From: DATLXU01 sp035575515
GTDB taxonomy: Bacteria > Acidobacteriota > Blastocatellia > UBA7656
Length of the DNA: 36,168 bases
NCBI GenBank assembly: GCA_035575515.1
Contig: DATLXU010000030.1
Coordinates: 1-36,168 of the forward strand
Direction of reading: 5' to 3'
The notes under the pieces are model-generated. The model was given only the letters and a program-made list of their open reading frames with translations. It made no database searches and had not been told where the DNA came from. Below are positions 23,775-29,928 of this stretch, piece by piece. Made by a program: the position numbers and the translations under genes. Each line of letters starts with the position of its first letter. Position 1 is the first letter of the stretch.

Positions 23775-24063
23775 GGATTCTCCTTCGTTGTAGTCGGGGA
23801 GGAGTTTCTCAATCAGGGATTAGATAGCTTATGATTATTTCCTCAACGCGAATGCTTACAGCATCTCGCTCGCTTTGACGCGGCACTACTCGCGCCACGT
23901 TGCCATAAAAATTTAAAAGTATTTTTTTGGCGCTTGCTCAAAGGGACTCAGTGAGAGCAATGACTGTGCCGGAACTGGCGAGGTGTTTTGACTTTCTAGA
24001 GAGGTGATGAAAGAACGCGCGCTATCGCACTGGTAGAATTTTTACACGCGGCGCGGGAAGTTT
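23775..24063. other. Intergenic region between secreted protein and hisI
   Basis: Nothing coding is supported. It should contain the promoter of the secreted protein (minus strand) and the end of the his operon, but no clear terminator hairpin with a T-tract was found after hisI. Confidence 0.4.
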
Positions 24064-24408
24064 TTACTCCGAGGTGAACGATTGGAAAAAGCAGGTGCGT
24101 TCGCCCGTGTGACACGCGGGACCGTGAGGTTCGACTTGGACGAGCAGCGTATCGCCGTCGCAATCAATCAAAATCCGAACGACGCGTTGAGTGTTGCCTG
24201 ACGTTTCGCCTTTATGCCAGAGCGCGCCTCGCGAGCGGCTCCAAAACCATGTTTCGCCCGTCTCGATGGTTTTCTGAAGCGATGCTTTGTTCATGTAAGC
24301 AAGCATCAGCGCTTCATTCGTTGCGGCGTCCTGTACAACAACAGGCACAAGCCCGCGCTCGTCGAACTTCACTGAATCTATTTTTGAATTGGCCAATGAT
24401 TTGTCCAT
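24064..24408 (-). CDS. hisI: Phosphoribosyl-AMP cyclohydrolase
   Basis: A 114-residue HisI that opens the adenine ring of PR-AMP in histidine biosynthesis (third step). Diagnostic blocks: FWSRSRGALWHKGETSGN, the metal-binding DCDGDTLLVQV and PACHTGERTCFF with both zinc Cys. There is no HisE (PR-ATP pyrophosphatase) domain fused; HisE must be elsewhere. Last gene of hisA-hisF-hisI, starting 34 bases after hisF across AT-rich heptamer-like sequence (TTTGAAACC, TGAAATTCG). Confidence 0.96.
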   Translation of the reverse strand: MDKSLANSKIDSVKFDERGLVPVVVQDAATNEALMLAYMNKASLQKTIETGETWFWSRSRGALWHKGETSGNTQRVVRILIDCDGDTLLVQVEPHGPACHTGERTCFFQSFTSE

Positions 24409-24442
24409 CTGAAATTTGAAACCTGAAATTCGAGATTCGGAT

Positions 24443-25279
24443 TTATCTCACTGGCAAACCGCGCGCGCGCAGATACTGTTTCGCTTGCCCGATGGTGTAC
24501 TCGCCGAAATGAAATATCGAAGCCGCAAGCACTGCCGACGCTTTGCCTTCGCTGAGCGCCTGGTAAAGATGCTCAAGTGTTCCCGCGCCACCCGACGCAA
24601 TCACAGGAATCGAGACCGCTTCAGATACAGCGCGCGTAAGCTCTATATCGTATCCATCGCGCGTGCCGTCGCGGTCCATGCTTGTAAGCAGTATCTCGCC
24701 CGCGCCTAATTCCTCGACGCGCCGCGCCCATTCTACCGCGTCAATCCCTGTAGGCCGCCGCCCGCCGTGCGTGTAGACTTCCCACTTCGCGAGAAATGAG
24801 GGATTAGGGATGGGAGATGATGAAGCATCGCGCTGTTGTCCTATTTCATCCTTCATCATTCCGCCCTCATCCTTCCGAACTCGCCGCGCGTCAATAGCGA
24901 CGACCACAGCTTGAGAGCCGAATGCCCGCGCGCCCTCGGTGATGATTGAAGGGGTCTGGATCGCTGCGGTGTTGACGGAAACTTTATCCGCGCCCGACGC
25001 AAGCATCGCGCGCATGTCCTCTATTGTGCGGATGCCGCCGCCTACTGTGAAAGGAATGAAGATGGAATCGGCAACTCGCCGCGCCATGTCGCGTACAGTG
25101 TCGCGGCTCTCTGATGACGCGGTGATGTCTAAAAAGACAAGCTCATCCGCGCCTTCGCCGTCGTAGCGGCGCGCTTGTTCTACAGGGTCGCCCGCGTCAA
25201 TCAGATCAACAAAGCGAATGCCTTTGACCACGCGCCCGCGATCAACATCGAGGCAGGGAATAATTCTCTTTGCAAGCAT
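24443..25279 (-). CDS. hisF: Imidazole glycerol phosphate synthase cyclase subunit with repeat insertion
   Basis: A 278-residue HisF, a (beta/alpha)8 barrel that with HisH converts PRFAR plus ammonia to IGP and AICAR. Catalytic Asp11 (IIPCLDVDRGRVVKG) and Asp130 (VVVAIDARR) are at their standard positions. After residue 133 there is an insertion of about 25-30 residues (from VRKDEGG to NPSFLAK) before the family resumes at WEVYTHGGRRPTG; HisF is normally 250-258 residues. The insertion is the translation of the repeat element at 24790-24882 and keeps the frame. It falls in the loop after strand 5, a place where extra residues could be tolerated, so the enzyme is probably active. Starts 6 bases after hisA. 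Confidence 0.96.
   Translation of the reverse strand: MLAKRIIPCLDVDRGRVVKGIRFVDLIDAGDPVEQARRYDGEGADELVFLDITASSESRDTVRDMARRVADSIFIPFTVGGGIRTIEDMRAMLASGADKVSVNTAAIQTPSIITEGARAFGSQAVVVAIDARRVRKDEGGMMKDEIGQQRDASSSPIPNPSFLAKWEVYTHGGRRPTGIDAVEWARRVEELGAGEILLTSMDRDGTRDGYDIELTRAVSEAVSIPVIASGGAGTLEHLYQALSEGKASAVLAASIFHFGEYTIGQAKQYLRARGLPVR
24790..24882. repeat. Heptamer-type inverted repeat inserted in hisF
   Basis: Left part (24796-24821) of GGATTAGGGATGGGAGATGATG type and right part (24844-24879) TTCATCCTTCATCATTCCGC then CCTCATCCTTCC, its imperfect reverse complement. Same GGATGA/TCATCC units as the outer arms at 3974-4126. It is read in frame as a loop in HisF. Confidence 0.82.
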
Positions 25280-25285
25280 AAGGAC

Positions 25286-26023
25286 TCAACTTGCCCTAGT
25301 AGCGGCTTCCAGAGCCTGTTTCAGGGTGAAGCGGTTTTCATAAAGCGCCTTGCCAACTACCACCGAATCCACGCCTCCGCTTTCAAGCTCGCAGAGACGG
25401 GTTATGTCTTCGAGTGAAGATACTCCGCCTGACGCAGTAACTCGCAAGCCGGATGTACGAGCGATTTCGCGCGTCATCTCGAAGTTCGGTCCTTCAAGTT
25501 TTCCATCGCGAGTGATGTCTGTATAGATGATTCGTTGCGCTCCAATCTCAGCGACTCGCCGGGCAAGCTCAAGCGCGCTCGTTTGAGTTGCCTCAGTCCA
25601 TCCTCGCGTTGCAACGGCGTCGCCGCGAGCGTCAATGCCGACAATAATCGAATTGCCGAATCGGCGTATTGCTTCTGCGAGTGCACGGGGTTGCTCTACG
25701 GCGAGCGTCCCGACAATCACGTAGCGCGCGCCTGTGTCGCGAAGCACCGCTTCAATGTCTGCAATCGAGCGCACGCCGCCGCCAACTTCAATAGGGATGC
25801 CGACTTCACTGTTGATGCGCTGAATGATTTGTTGATTCGCAGATGTTGCGCCCAAAAAGGCGCCATCAAGGTCGACTATGTGAATGAGCCGCGCGCCATC
25901 GCGCTCATATCCACGCGCCACTTCCATTGGGTCGCGGTCATAGACTTTGGCGCTCTCTTCGCGCCCTTGCGTCAGCCGCACACACCGGCCATCCTTCAGG
26001 TCTATTGCAGGTATAACAAGCAT
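25286..26023 (-). CDS. hisA: ProFAR isomerase (HisA)
   Basis: A 245-residue (beta/alpha)8 barrel that isomerises ProFAR to PRFAR, the step before HisF. Family marks: LVIPAIDLKDGRCVRLTQG with catalytic Asp8, GGGVRSIADIEAVL phosphate-binding loop, VGIDARGD, YTDITRDGKLEGPNFE and VTASGGVSSLEDI. Length is normal and no repeat insertion is present, unlike HisF. First gene of the visible his operon, spaced 6 bases from hisF. The other his genes are not in the window. The KGGA microprotein gene lies upstream on the same strand but has its own terminator. Confidence 0.97.
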   Translation of the reverse strand: MLVIPAIDLKDGRCVRLTQGREESAKVYDRDPMEVARGYERDGARLIHIVDLDGAFLGATSANQQIIQRINSEVGIPIEVGGGVRSIADIEAVLRDTGARYVIVGTLAVEQPRALAEAIRRFGNSIIVGIDARGDAVATRGWTEATQTSALELARRVAEIGAQRIIYTDITRDGKLEGPNFEMTREIARTSGLRVTASGGVSSLEDITRLCELESGGVDSVVVGKALYENRFTLKQALEAATRAS

Positions 26024-26115
26024 AAGTGTCTATAAGAATCATTAAACCAGAAGGAACAAGGATGGAAAAGCTATATGCGCTTTTTATCTTAACAGCATGA
26101 GCGTATTGTCGGAAG

Positions 26116-26151
26116 AAATAAAAAGGGGATGGTTGTTGATTTCCCATCCCC
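26116..26151 (-). terminator. Rho-independent terminator of the KGGA microprotein gene
   Basis: Minus strand: 8-bp perfect stem GGGGATGG / CCATCCCC with an 11-base loop, then TTTTTATTT. It lies 45 bases after the microprotein stop codon and before hisA. Confidence 0.9.
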
Positions 26152-26195
26152 GCGTTCTCACACAGAGAACCCCCGTTTTGCGTAGCGGCGTTATC

Positions 26196-26291
26196 TTATC
26201 TCTTCTTGGCGCCGCCCTTCTTAGCGCCGCCCTTCTTGGCGCCGCCTTTTGCGCCGCCCTTCTTGGCGCCGCCCTTCTTTGCAGTTGCCAT
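26196..26291 (-). CDS. 31-residue Lys/Gly/Ala-repeat microprotein
   Basis: The frame reads MATA, then KKGGA, KKGGA, KGGA, KKGGA, KKGGA and KKR before TAA. Eleven Lys plus Arg make it very basic, so it should bind nucleic acid or another polyanion, as Lys/Ala-rich histone-like tails do; this is inference. Support for a real gene: AGGAGA about 10 bases upstream of the ATG, a TTGACA-17-TATATA promoter (26393-26421), a perfect dyad over the -10, and a strong terminator after the stop, which together make a complete single-gene unit. The coding DNA is a 15-base tandem repeat, so copy number may vary between strains; one unit here has lost a Lys codon. A longer overlapping frame in another register is a shadow. 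Confidence 0.75.
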   Translation of the reverse strand: MATAKKGGAKKGGAKGGAKKGGAKKGGAKKR

Positions 26292-26328
26292 AACTGTGCT
26301 TCTCCTTTCTTTAAAGTTTTTAGCTCGC

Positions 26329-26361
26329 ACACAAGATACTGTAGCTCGTTTTCTCTTGTGT
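26329..26361 (-). promoter_or_regulatory. Leader hairpin of the microprotein mRNA
   Basis: ACACAAGA (26329-26336) and TCTTGTGT (26354-26361), perfect 8-bp inverted repeat with a 17-base loop, inside the roughly 95-base leader between the predicted start and the ATG. Confidence 0.5.
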
Positions 26362-26374
26362 ACTACTCTAAATG

Positions 26375-26397
26375 ATATACAACATATTGTTGTATAT
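26375..26397. promoter_or_regulatory. Perfect operator-like dyad over the microprotein -10 element
   Basis: ATATACAACA-TAT-TGTTGTATAT: 10-bp arms, 3-base spacer, no mismatch. It overlaps the -10 (26393-26398) and predicted start, the classical place for a repressor. The motif is not one I can assign to a regulator family with confidence. Confidence 0.7.
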
Positions 26398-26421
26398 ATT
26401 TGCTTCGCCCATTCTTGTCAA
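26393..26421 (-). promoter_or_regulatory. Sigma-70-type promoter of the microprotein gene
   Basis: Minus strand TTGACA (26416-26421), 17-base spacer, TATATA (26393-26398), with an A-tract upstream (26422-26431 as T-run on plus) resembling an UP element. Predicted start about 26386. Confidence 0.7.
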
Positions 26422-26469
26422 CTTTTTTTTTTGACAAGGAAGATAATAATAGAGGATTTCTCATCGGCT

Positions 26470-26671
26470 GCCTTGAAACTGGCTCTGGAAGCCGGTTTCA
26501 AGGCAACGCTGTTTTAGCGAGCATGGTACTTGCTTTCCTTGATTGCTATATTGATTAATGCTTTCACTAATCTTTATTTTTGATTATGCGAGGGCTGAAA
26601 CTGGCTCCCAGAGCCAGTTTCAAGGCAGCTACCCTGAAACTGGCTCTGGGAGCCAGTTTCAGGGTAGCTGC
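26470..26671. repeat. Cluster of three related long palindromes
   Basis: Three hairpins share the core GAAACTGGCTC and its complement. P1 26470-26504: 15-bp stem (one G-T), 5-base loop. P2 26596-26622: 12-bp perfect stem TGAAACTGGCTC, loop CCA. P3 26625-26671: perfect 22-bp stem, loop TGG. P2 and P3 are adjacent; P1 is about 90 bases away. It lies between two divergent transcription units (microprotein and PHP gene) and looks like a REP/BIME-type cluster; arms of different units can also pair with each other. Confidence 0.88.
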
Positions 26672-26726
26672 GCGCTAGTAGCTTCGCTCTTGCCGTTTTC
26701 ACGTGAATGTTGAAGGGAAGACCCGA

Positions 26727-26756
26727 TTGACTTGGCGCGCATTCGATAGATAAGAT
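26727..26756 (+). promoter_or_regulatory. Candidate promoter giving a leaderless PHP-gene mRNA
   Basis: TTGACT at 26727-26732, 18-base spacer, TAAGAT at 26751-26756. Start would be about 26763, at the ATG itself (26764). There is no Shine-Dalgarno sequence before either the GTG at 26758 or the ATG at 26764. Confidence 0.4.
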
Positions 26757-26763
26757 CGTGACG

Positions 26764-27639
26764 ATGAGTGAACCTGTTATTGATCTTCATGCTCACACGC
26801 GATATTCAGATGGCAGCGCAAGCCCTGAAGAATTGGTCGCTCTTGCCTGCGAGCGCGGCGCGCGCGCCGTTGCCATCACCGATCACGACACGGTGGCGGG
26901 TTTACACGAAGGCAGAGCGGCAGCCGAACGACTAGGAATTGAATTCGTCAACGGAATCGAGATAAGCGCAGAGTATTCGCCCGGTACTATGCACATACTC
27001 GGATACTTCATTGACGACCAATCACCTGCTCTTGCATCGAGGCTTGAAGAGTTGAGACTTGCGCGCGAGAGAAGAAACCCTGAGATAGCTGAGCGGCTGC
27101 AATTGCTCGGATTCGATATGACCTACGAAGAGGTTGCGCAACTGGCGGGCAATGAAGTGGTAGGTCGCCCGCACTTCGCGCGCCTGATGGTTGAGAGAGG
27201 ATACGCCGAAAGTATTCGCGACGCCTTCGACCGATTCCTCGCAAAGGGCGCTGCGGCCTACGTCGAAAAGAAGCGGCTATCACCTTCTGATGCCATGGCT
27301 TTGATTCACGAAGCGGGAGGAGTCGCTGTTCTTGCGCATCCTTATCAACTGAAACTTTCGCTCTTCAAAGAAGTCGAGCGATTGATCGGGGAGCTTGCCG
27401 CGCTTGGGCTTGATGGGATTGAAGCTGTTTACAGTCGCCACACTAAACAAGAGCGGGAGTCTTACACTCAGATAGCGACGCGGCACGGGCTGCTGGTGAC
27501 GGGCGGCAGCGATTATCACGGAGCGTACAAGCCCGACCTCGACATCGTTACTGGCAAAGGTGATCTCAGAGTGCCATACTATCTGCTCAAGGAACTGAAA
27601 GCGCGGGCGCTTGCTTATGCAAAACGACCTGAACATTGA
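26764..27639 (+). CDS. PHP-domain metal-dependent phosphoesterase
   Basis: A 291-residue PHP protein of the TrpH/YciV type. Metal-ligand motifs: DLHAHTRYSDGS (HxH) at the N-terminus, ITDHDTVAG, NGIEISAEY, AHPYQL near residue 192 and the C-terminal GSDYHG. Relatives hydrolyse 3',5'-nucleoside bisphosphates or degrade short RNA 5' to 3'. The middle segment about 95-175 is the family's helical insert (RERRNPEIAERLQLLGFDMT, GRPHFARLMVERGYA). A GTG at 26758 gives two extra residues; ATG 26764 preferred. The 3' end overlaps the aldolase gene by 23 bases, so the two are co-transcribed and probably linked in nucleotide breakdown. Confidence 0.92.
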   Translation: MSEPVIDLHAHTRYSDGSASPEELVALACERGARAVAITDHDTVAGLHEGRAAAERLGIEFVNGIEISAEYSPGTMHILGYFIDDQSPALASRLEELRLARERRNPEIAERLQLLGFDMTYEEVAQLAGNEVVGRPHFARLMVERGYAESIRDAFDRFLAKGAAAYVEKKRLSPSDAMALIHEAGGVAVLAHPYQLKLSLFKEVERLIGELAALGLDGIEAVYSRHTKQERESYTQIATRHGLLVTGGSDYHGAYKPDLDIVTGKGDLRVPYYLLKELKARALAYAKRPEH

Positions 27640-28510
27640 AGAACTGGTTTCGCAGATCACCGATGTGATTCTTTCGCGGCTCGGCGGCTCGCACGCAAAC
27701 GAGTGCGAGCTTCACCATGATGAATGTTTCATCAAATGTCCCGACCGCATGCATTCGCTTATCGCGCAGGGCGGCGTGCGGTTTGGCCTGACGGGAGCCG
27801 AAAGCGCCGCCGCGCGCGAAGTGGCTCATTATATAGATCACACGCTGCTCAAGCCCGATGCCACACGCGACGAGATATTGAAAATATGTGAAGAAGGCGT
27901 GCGATACGGGTTCGCTTCCGTTTGCATAAACCCGATATGGGTGCGCGAGGCGGCCTGCGCGCTGCGGGGAAGCGGCGTGAAGGTCTGCACCGTCATAGGC
28001 TTTCCGCTCGGCGCGAACGCGCCAGACGTTAAAGCTTACGAAGCCCGCCGCGCGATATTCGATGGCGCGAGCGAGCTTGATATGGTCATCAATATCGGCG
28101 CGCTCAAGTCCGGCGATTACGAATTGGTTCTACGAGACATCAAAGGCGTGGTCGAGGTCGCGCACGAGGTCGGCTACATCTGCAAGGTGATAATTGAAAC
28201 CGCTTTGCTCACTGATGACGAGAAAGTGCGCGCTTGCCAGATTTCAAAGGAAGCGGGGGCGGATTTCGTCAAGACTTCGACCGGCTTCAGCAAAGGAGGC
28301 GCGACCGCTGCCGACGTTGCGCTGATGCGAAGCGTTGTGGGCGGGCAGATGGGCGTGAAAGCGTCGGGCGGCGTGAAAGACTTGAAGCAGGCGCAGGAGA
28401 TGATTCGCGCGGGCGCGACTCGCATCGGCGCGAGCGTCGGCGTGAAGATTGTTCAGGAAGCGCTGGGCGCGCCATTGGTCGGGAACGGGCACGCGGCTTA
28501 CAGCTATTGA
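27617..28510 (+). CDS. deoC: Deoxyribose-phosphate aldolase with microcompartment-type N-terminal extension
   Basis: A 297-residue DeoC that splits 2-deoxyribose-5-phosphate into glyceraldehyde-3-phosphate and acetaldehyde. The aldolase barrel starts at about residue 72 (VAHYIDHTLLKPDATRDEI) and has VCTVIGFPLGAN, DMVINIGALKSG and the Schiff-base Lys in DFVKTSTGFSKGG, plus GVKASGGVKD. Ordinary DeoC is about 215-260 residues; here an N-terminal extension has an amphipathic helix (LNIEELVSQITDVILSRL, about 5-22), a Gly hinge, and a Cys/His cluster (Cys30, His33, His34, Cys37, Cys41). This resembles encapsulation peptides of microcompartment cargo, and DeoC is a known cargo in sugar-phosphate-type and Haliangium-type BMC loci. 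A TTG at 27611 gives two extra residues. The gene overlaps the PHP gene by 23 bases. Confidence 0.95.
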   Translation: MQNDLNIEELVSQITDVILSRLGGSHANECELHHDECFIKCPDRMHSLIAQGGVRFGLTGAESAAAREVAHYIDHTLLKPDATRDEILKICEEGVRYGFASVCINPIWVREAACALRGSGVKVCTVIGFPLGANAPDVKAYEARRAIFDGASELDMVINIGALKSGDYELVLRDIKGVVEVAHEVGYICKVIIETALLTDDEKVRACQISKEAGADFVKTSTGFSKGGATAADVALMRSVVGGQMGVKASGGVKDLKQAQEMIRAGATRIGASVGVKIVQEALGAPLVGNGHAAYSY

Positions 28511-28551
28511 AAGTCGAGCCGCACAAGCACGCGAAAGAAACTGCCATGAGT

Positions 28552-28597
28552 AAAGCGGCGCGGCTTTGAATCACAAAGCCGCGCCGCTTTTTATTCT
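28552..28597 (+). terminator. Convergent terminator between deoC and fabH
   Basis: A perfect 17-bp inverted repeat AAAGCGGCGCGGCTTTG (28552-28568) with its complement at 28574-28590, loop AATCA, followed by TTTATT on the plus strand. On the minus strand the stem is followed by only a short T-run, so it works best for deoC but may serve fabH too. Confidence 0.92.
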
Positions 28598-28621
28598 GGC
28601 GATTAAGCTCGCGTCGAAATT

Positions 28622-29620
28622 TCAATAAGCCCAGCGGCAGAGCACAGAGCCTACGGTGTAACCTGCGCCAACGGCTGCAAAGACGACGAGGCTGCCTTTC
28701 TTCATTCGCCCATCATCAATCGCGTCGCCGATTGCAAGCGGGATCGTCGCGGCTGTCGTGTTGCCGAACTTGTGAATGTTCTTGACTACCTTGCTCTCAT
28801 CGAGTCCGAGCTTGTCTGCGGCGGCGTTGATGATTCGCAGGTTCGCCTGATGCGCGATGAACAGATCAACATCTTTGCCGCTAAGGTTATTTCGCTCAAG
28901 CACCGTGCGGCTAATTTCGCCCATCTTGCGCACAGCGTATTTGAAGACGGGCTGGCCGTCCTGATGAACATAGTGCATCTTCTTTTCGACAGTCTCGTGC
29001 GATGGAGGATTGAGGCTCCCGCCGCCGGGCATATAAAGGAACTGGCCGCCCGACCCATCAATCTCGTGCGCGAAATCGAGTATGCCGTAACTCTCATCTT
29101 CGCTCGGCTCAAGCAGCACAGCGCCCGCGCCATCGCCAAAGAGCACACAGGTCGTGCGGTCTTCGAAGTTGATTATGCTCGACATCACGTCCGCGCCGAT
29201 GACGACGACTTTGTCGTGCGCGCCCGACTCTATGAATTGAGTCCCGACCGTGAGCGCATAGAGAAAACCTGAGCAGGCTGCCGAAACGTCGAAGCCCCAC
29301 GCGCGCGTCGCGCGAATCTTGTTTTGAACCATGCAGGCCGTCGAAGGGAAAAACATATCGGGCGTGACGGTTGCTACGATTATTAGTTCAATCTCGTCGG
29401 CCTCGATGCCTCGCTGCCTGAGCAGGTCGCCTACGGCCTGCGCTGCAAGCTCTGAAGTGGGCGTGCCCGGCTCGACCATGTGACGTTCGATGATGCCGGT
29501 GCGTTCAACTATCCAATCGTGACTTGTTTCAACCCTCTTTGCGAGGTCGTGATTGGTCACAACCTTTGGCGGCACATAACGACCAAGCGCGGTAATCTTG
29601 GCCCTGCGTGTAGCTCTCAT
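28622..29620 (-). CDS. fabH: Beta-ketoacyl-ACP synthase III
   Basis: A 332-residue FabH, which condenses acetyl-CoA (or a branched acyl-CoA) with malonyl-ACP to start fatty acid synthesis. The Cys-His-Asn triad is visible: Cys116 in SAACSGFLYAL, His257 in FIAHQANLRII and Asn287 in HKFGNTTAATIPLA. The FGDGAGAVLLEP motif and C-terminal GAGYTVGSVLCRW are typical. N-terminal MRATRRAK is slightly longer than usual but shows no signal. It stands alone, without fabD, fabG or acpP; it is convergent with deoC. Whether it makes straight or branched (iso) starter units cannot be told here. Confidence 0.96.
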   Translation of the reverse strand: MRATRRAKITALGRYVPPKVVTNHDLAKRVETSHDWIVERTGIIERHMVEPGTPTSELAAQAVGDLLRQRGIEADEIELIIVATVTPDMFFPSTACMVQNKIRATRAWGFDVSAACSGFLYALTVGTQFIESGAHDKVVVIGADVMSSIINFEDRTTCVLFGDGAGAVLLEPSEDESYGILDFAHEIDGSGGQFLYMPGGGSLNPPSHETVEKKMHYVHQDGQPVFKYAVRKMGEISRTVLERNNLSGKDVDLFIAHQANLRIINAAADKLGLDESKVVKNIHKFGNTTAATIPLAIGDAIDDGRMKKGSLVVFAAVGAGYTVGSVLCRWAY

Positions 29621-29928
29621 CTATTTGATTCCTCCACCATTTGCACTAACTTGAAGCGTGATGGCCCTGCAGTTCAAGCGAACAGTAAAGTGGATAGTAG
29701 CACTGCAAGTTTTTCGACGCAAGCAGGCGAAAGTTGAAGCCGCGCCCTTATCGGGACTCGATTGTTTGCCGCCTGCGGCTGTGATATATGATGGCCGGTT
29801 GGCTTGCGCGTAAACTAAGGAACAACTTTATATCGCCAGACGTTCTTGAACCGGAGTGGAGGCGGTACACGTTTACACTAATGAAAGCGTGTCGCTGATG
29901 CGCGCATCACGACACGAAGGGGGGCTTT
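29621..29928. promoter_or_regulatory. Divergent intergenic region with a palindromic leader before the membrane protein
   Basis: No gene supported. Just before the next gene, 29888-29916 forms a long inverted repeat: CGTGTCG + TGATGCG (one bulged C) with CGCATCA + CGACACG, 14 bp in all and no loop to speak of. It ends one base before the AAGGGGGG ribosome binding site. A five-codon frame (MKACR, ATG 29881) ends inside it. It could be an operator or an mRNA hairpin controlling translation. Confidence 0.55.

Noticed and set aside
24790..24882. Intein or intron in hisF
   Set aside because: The insertion is only about 30 codons, lacks splicing motifs, stays in frame and consists of inverted short repeats.
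26084..26332. 82-residue Arg/Ala-rich minus-strand frame
   Set aside because: It is the KGGA microprotein region read in another register; the microprotein frame has the Shine-Dalgarno and ends before the terminator.
28546..28569. Eight-codon frame (MSKAARL) after deoC
   Set aside because: It is inside the terminator stem and has no independent support.
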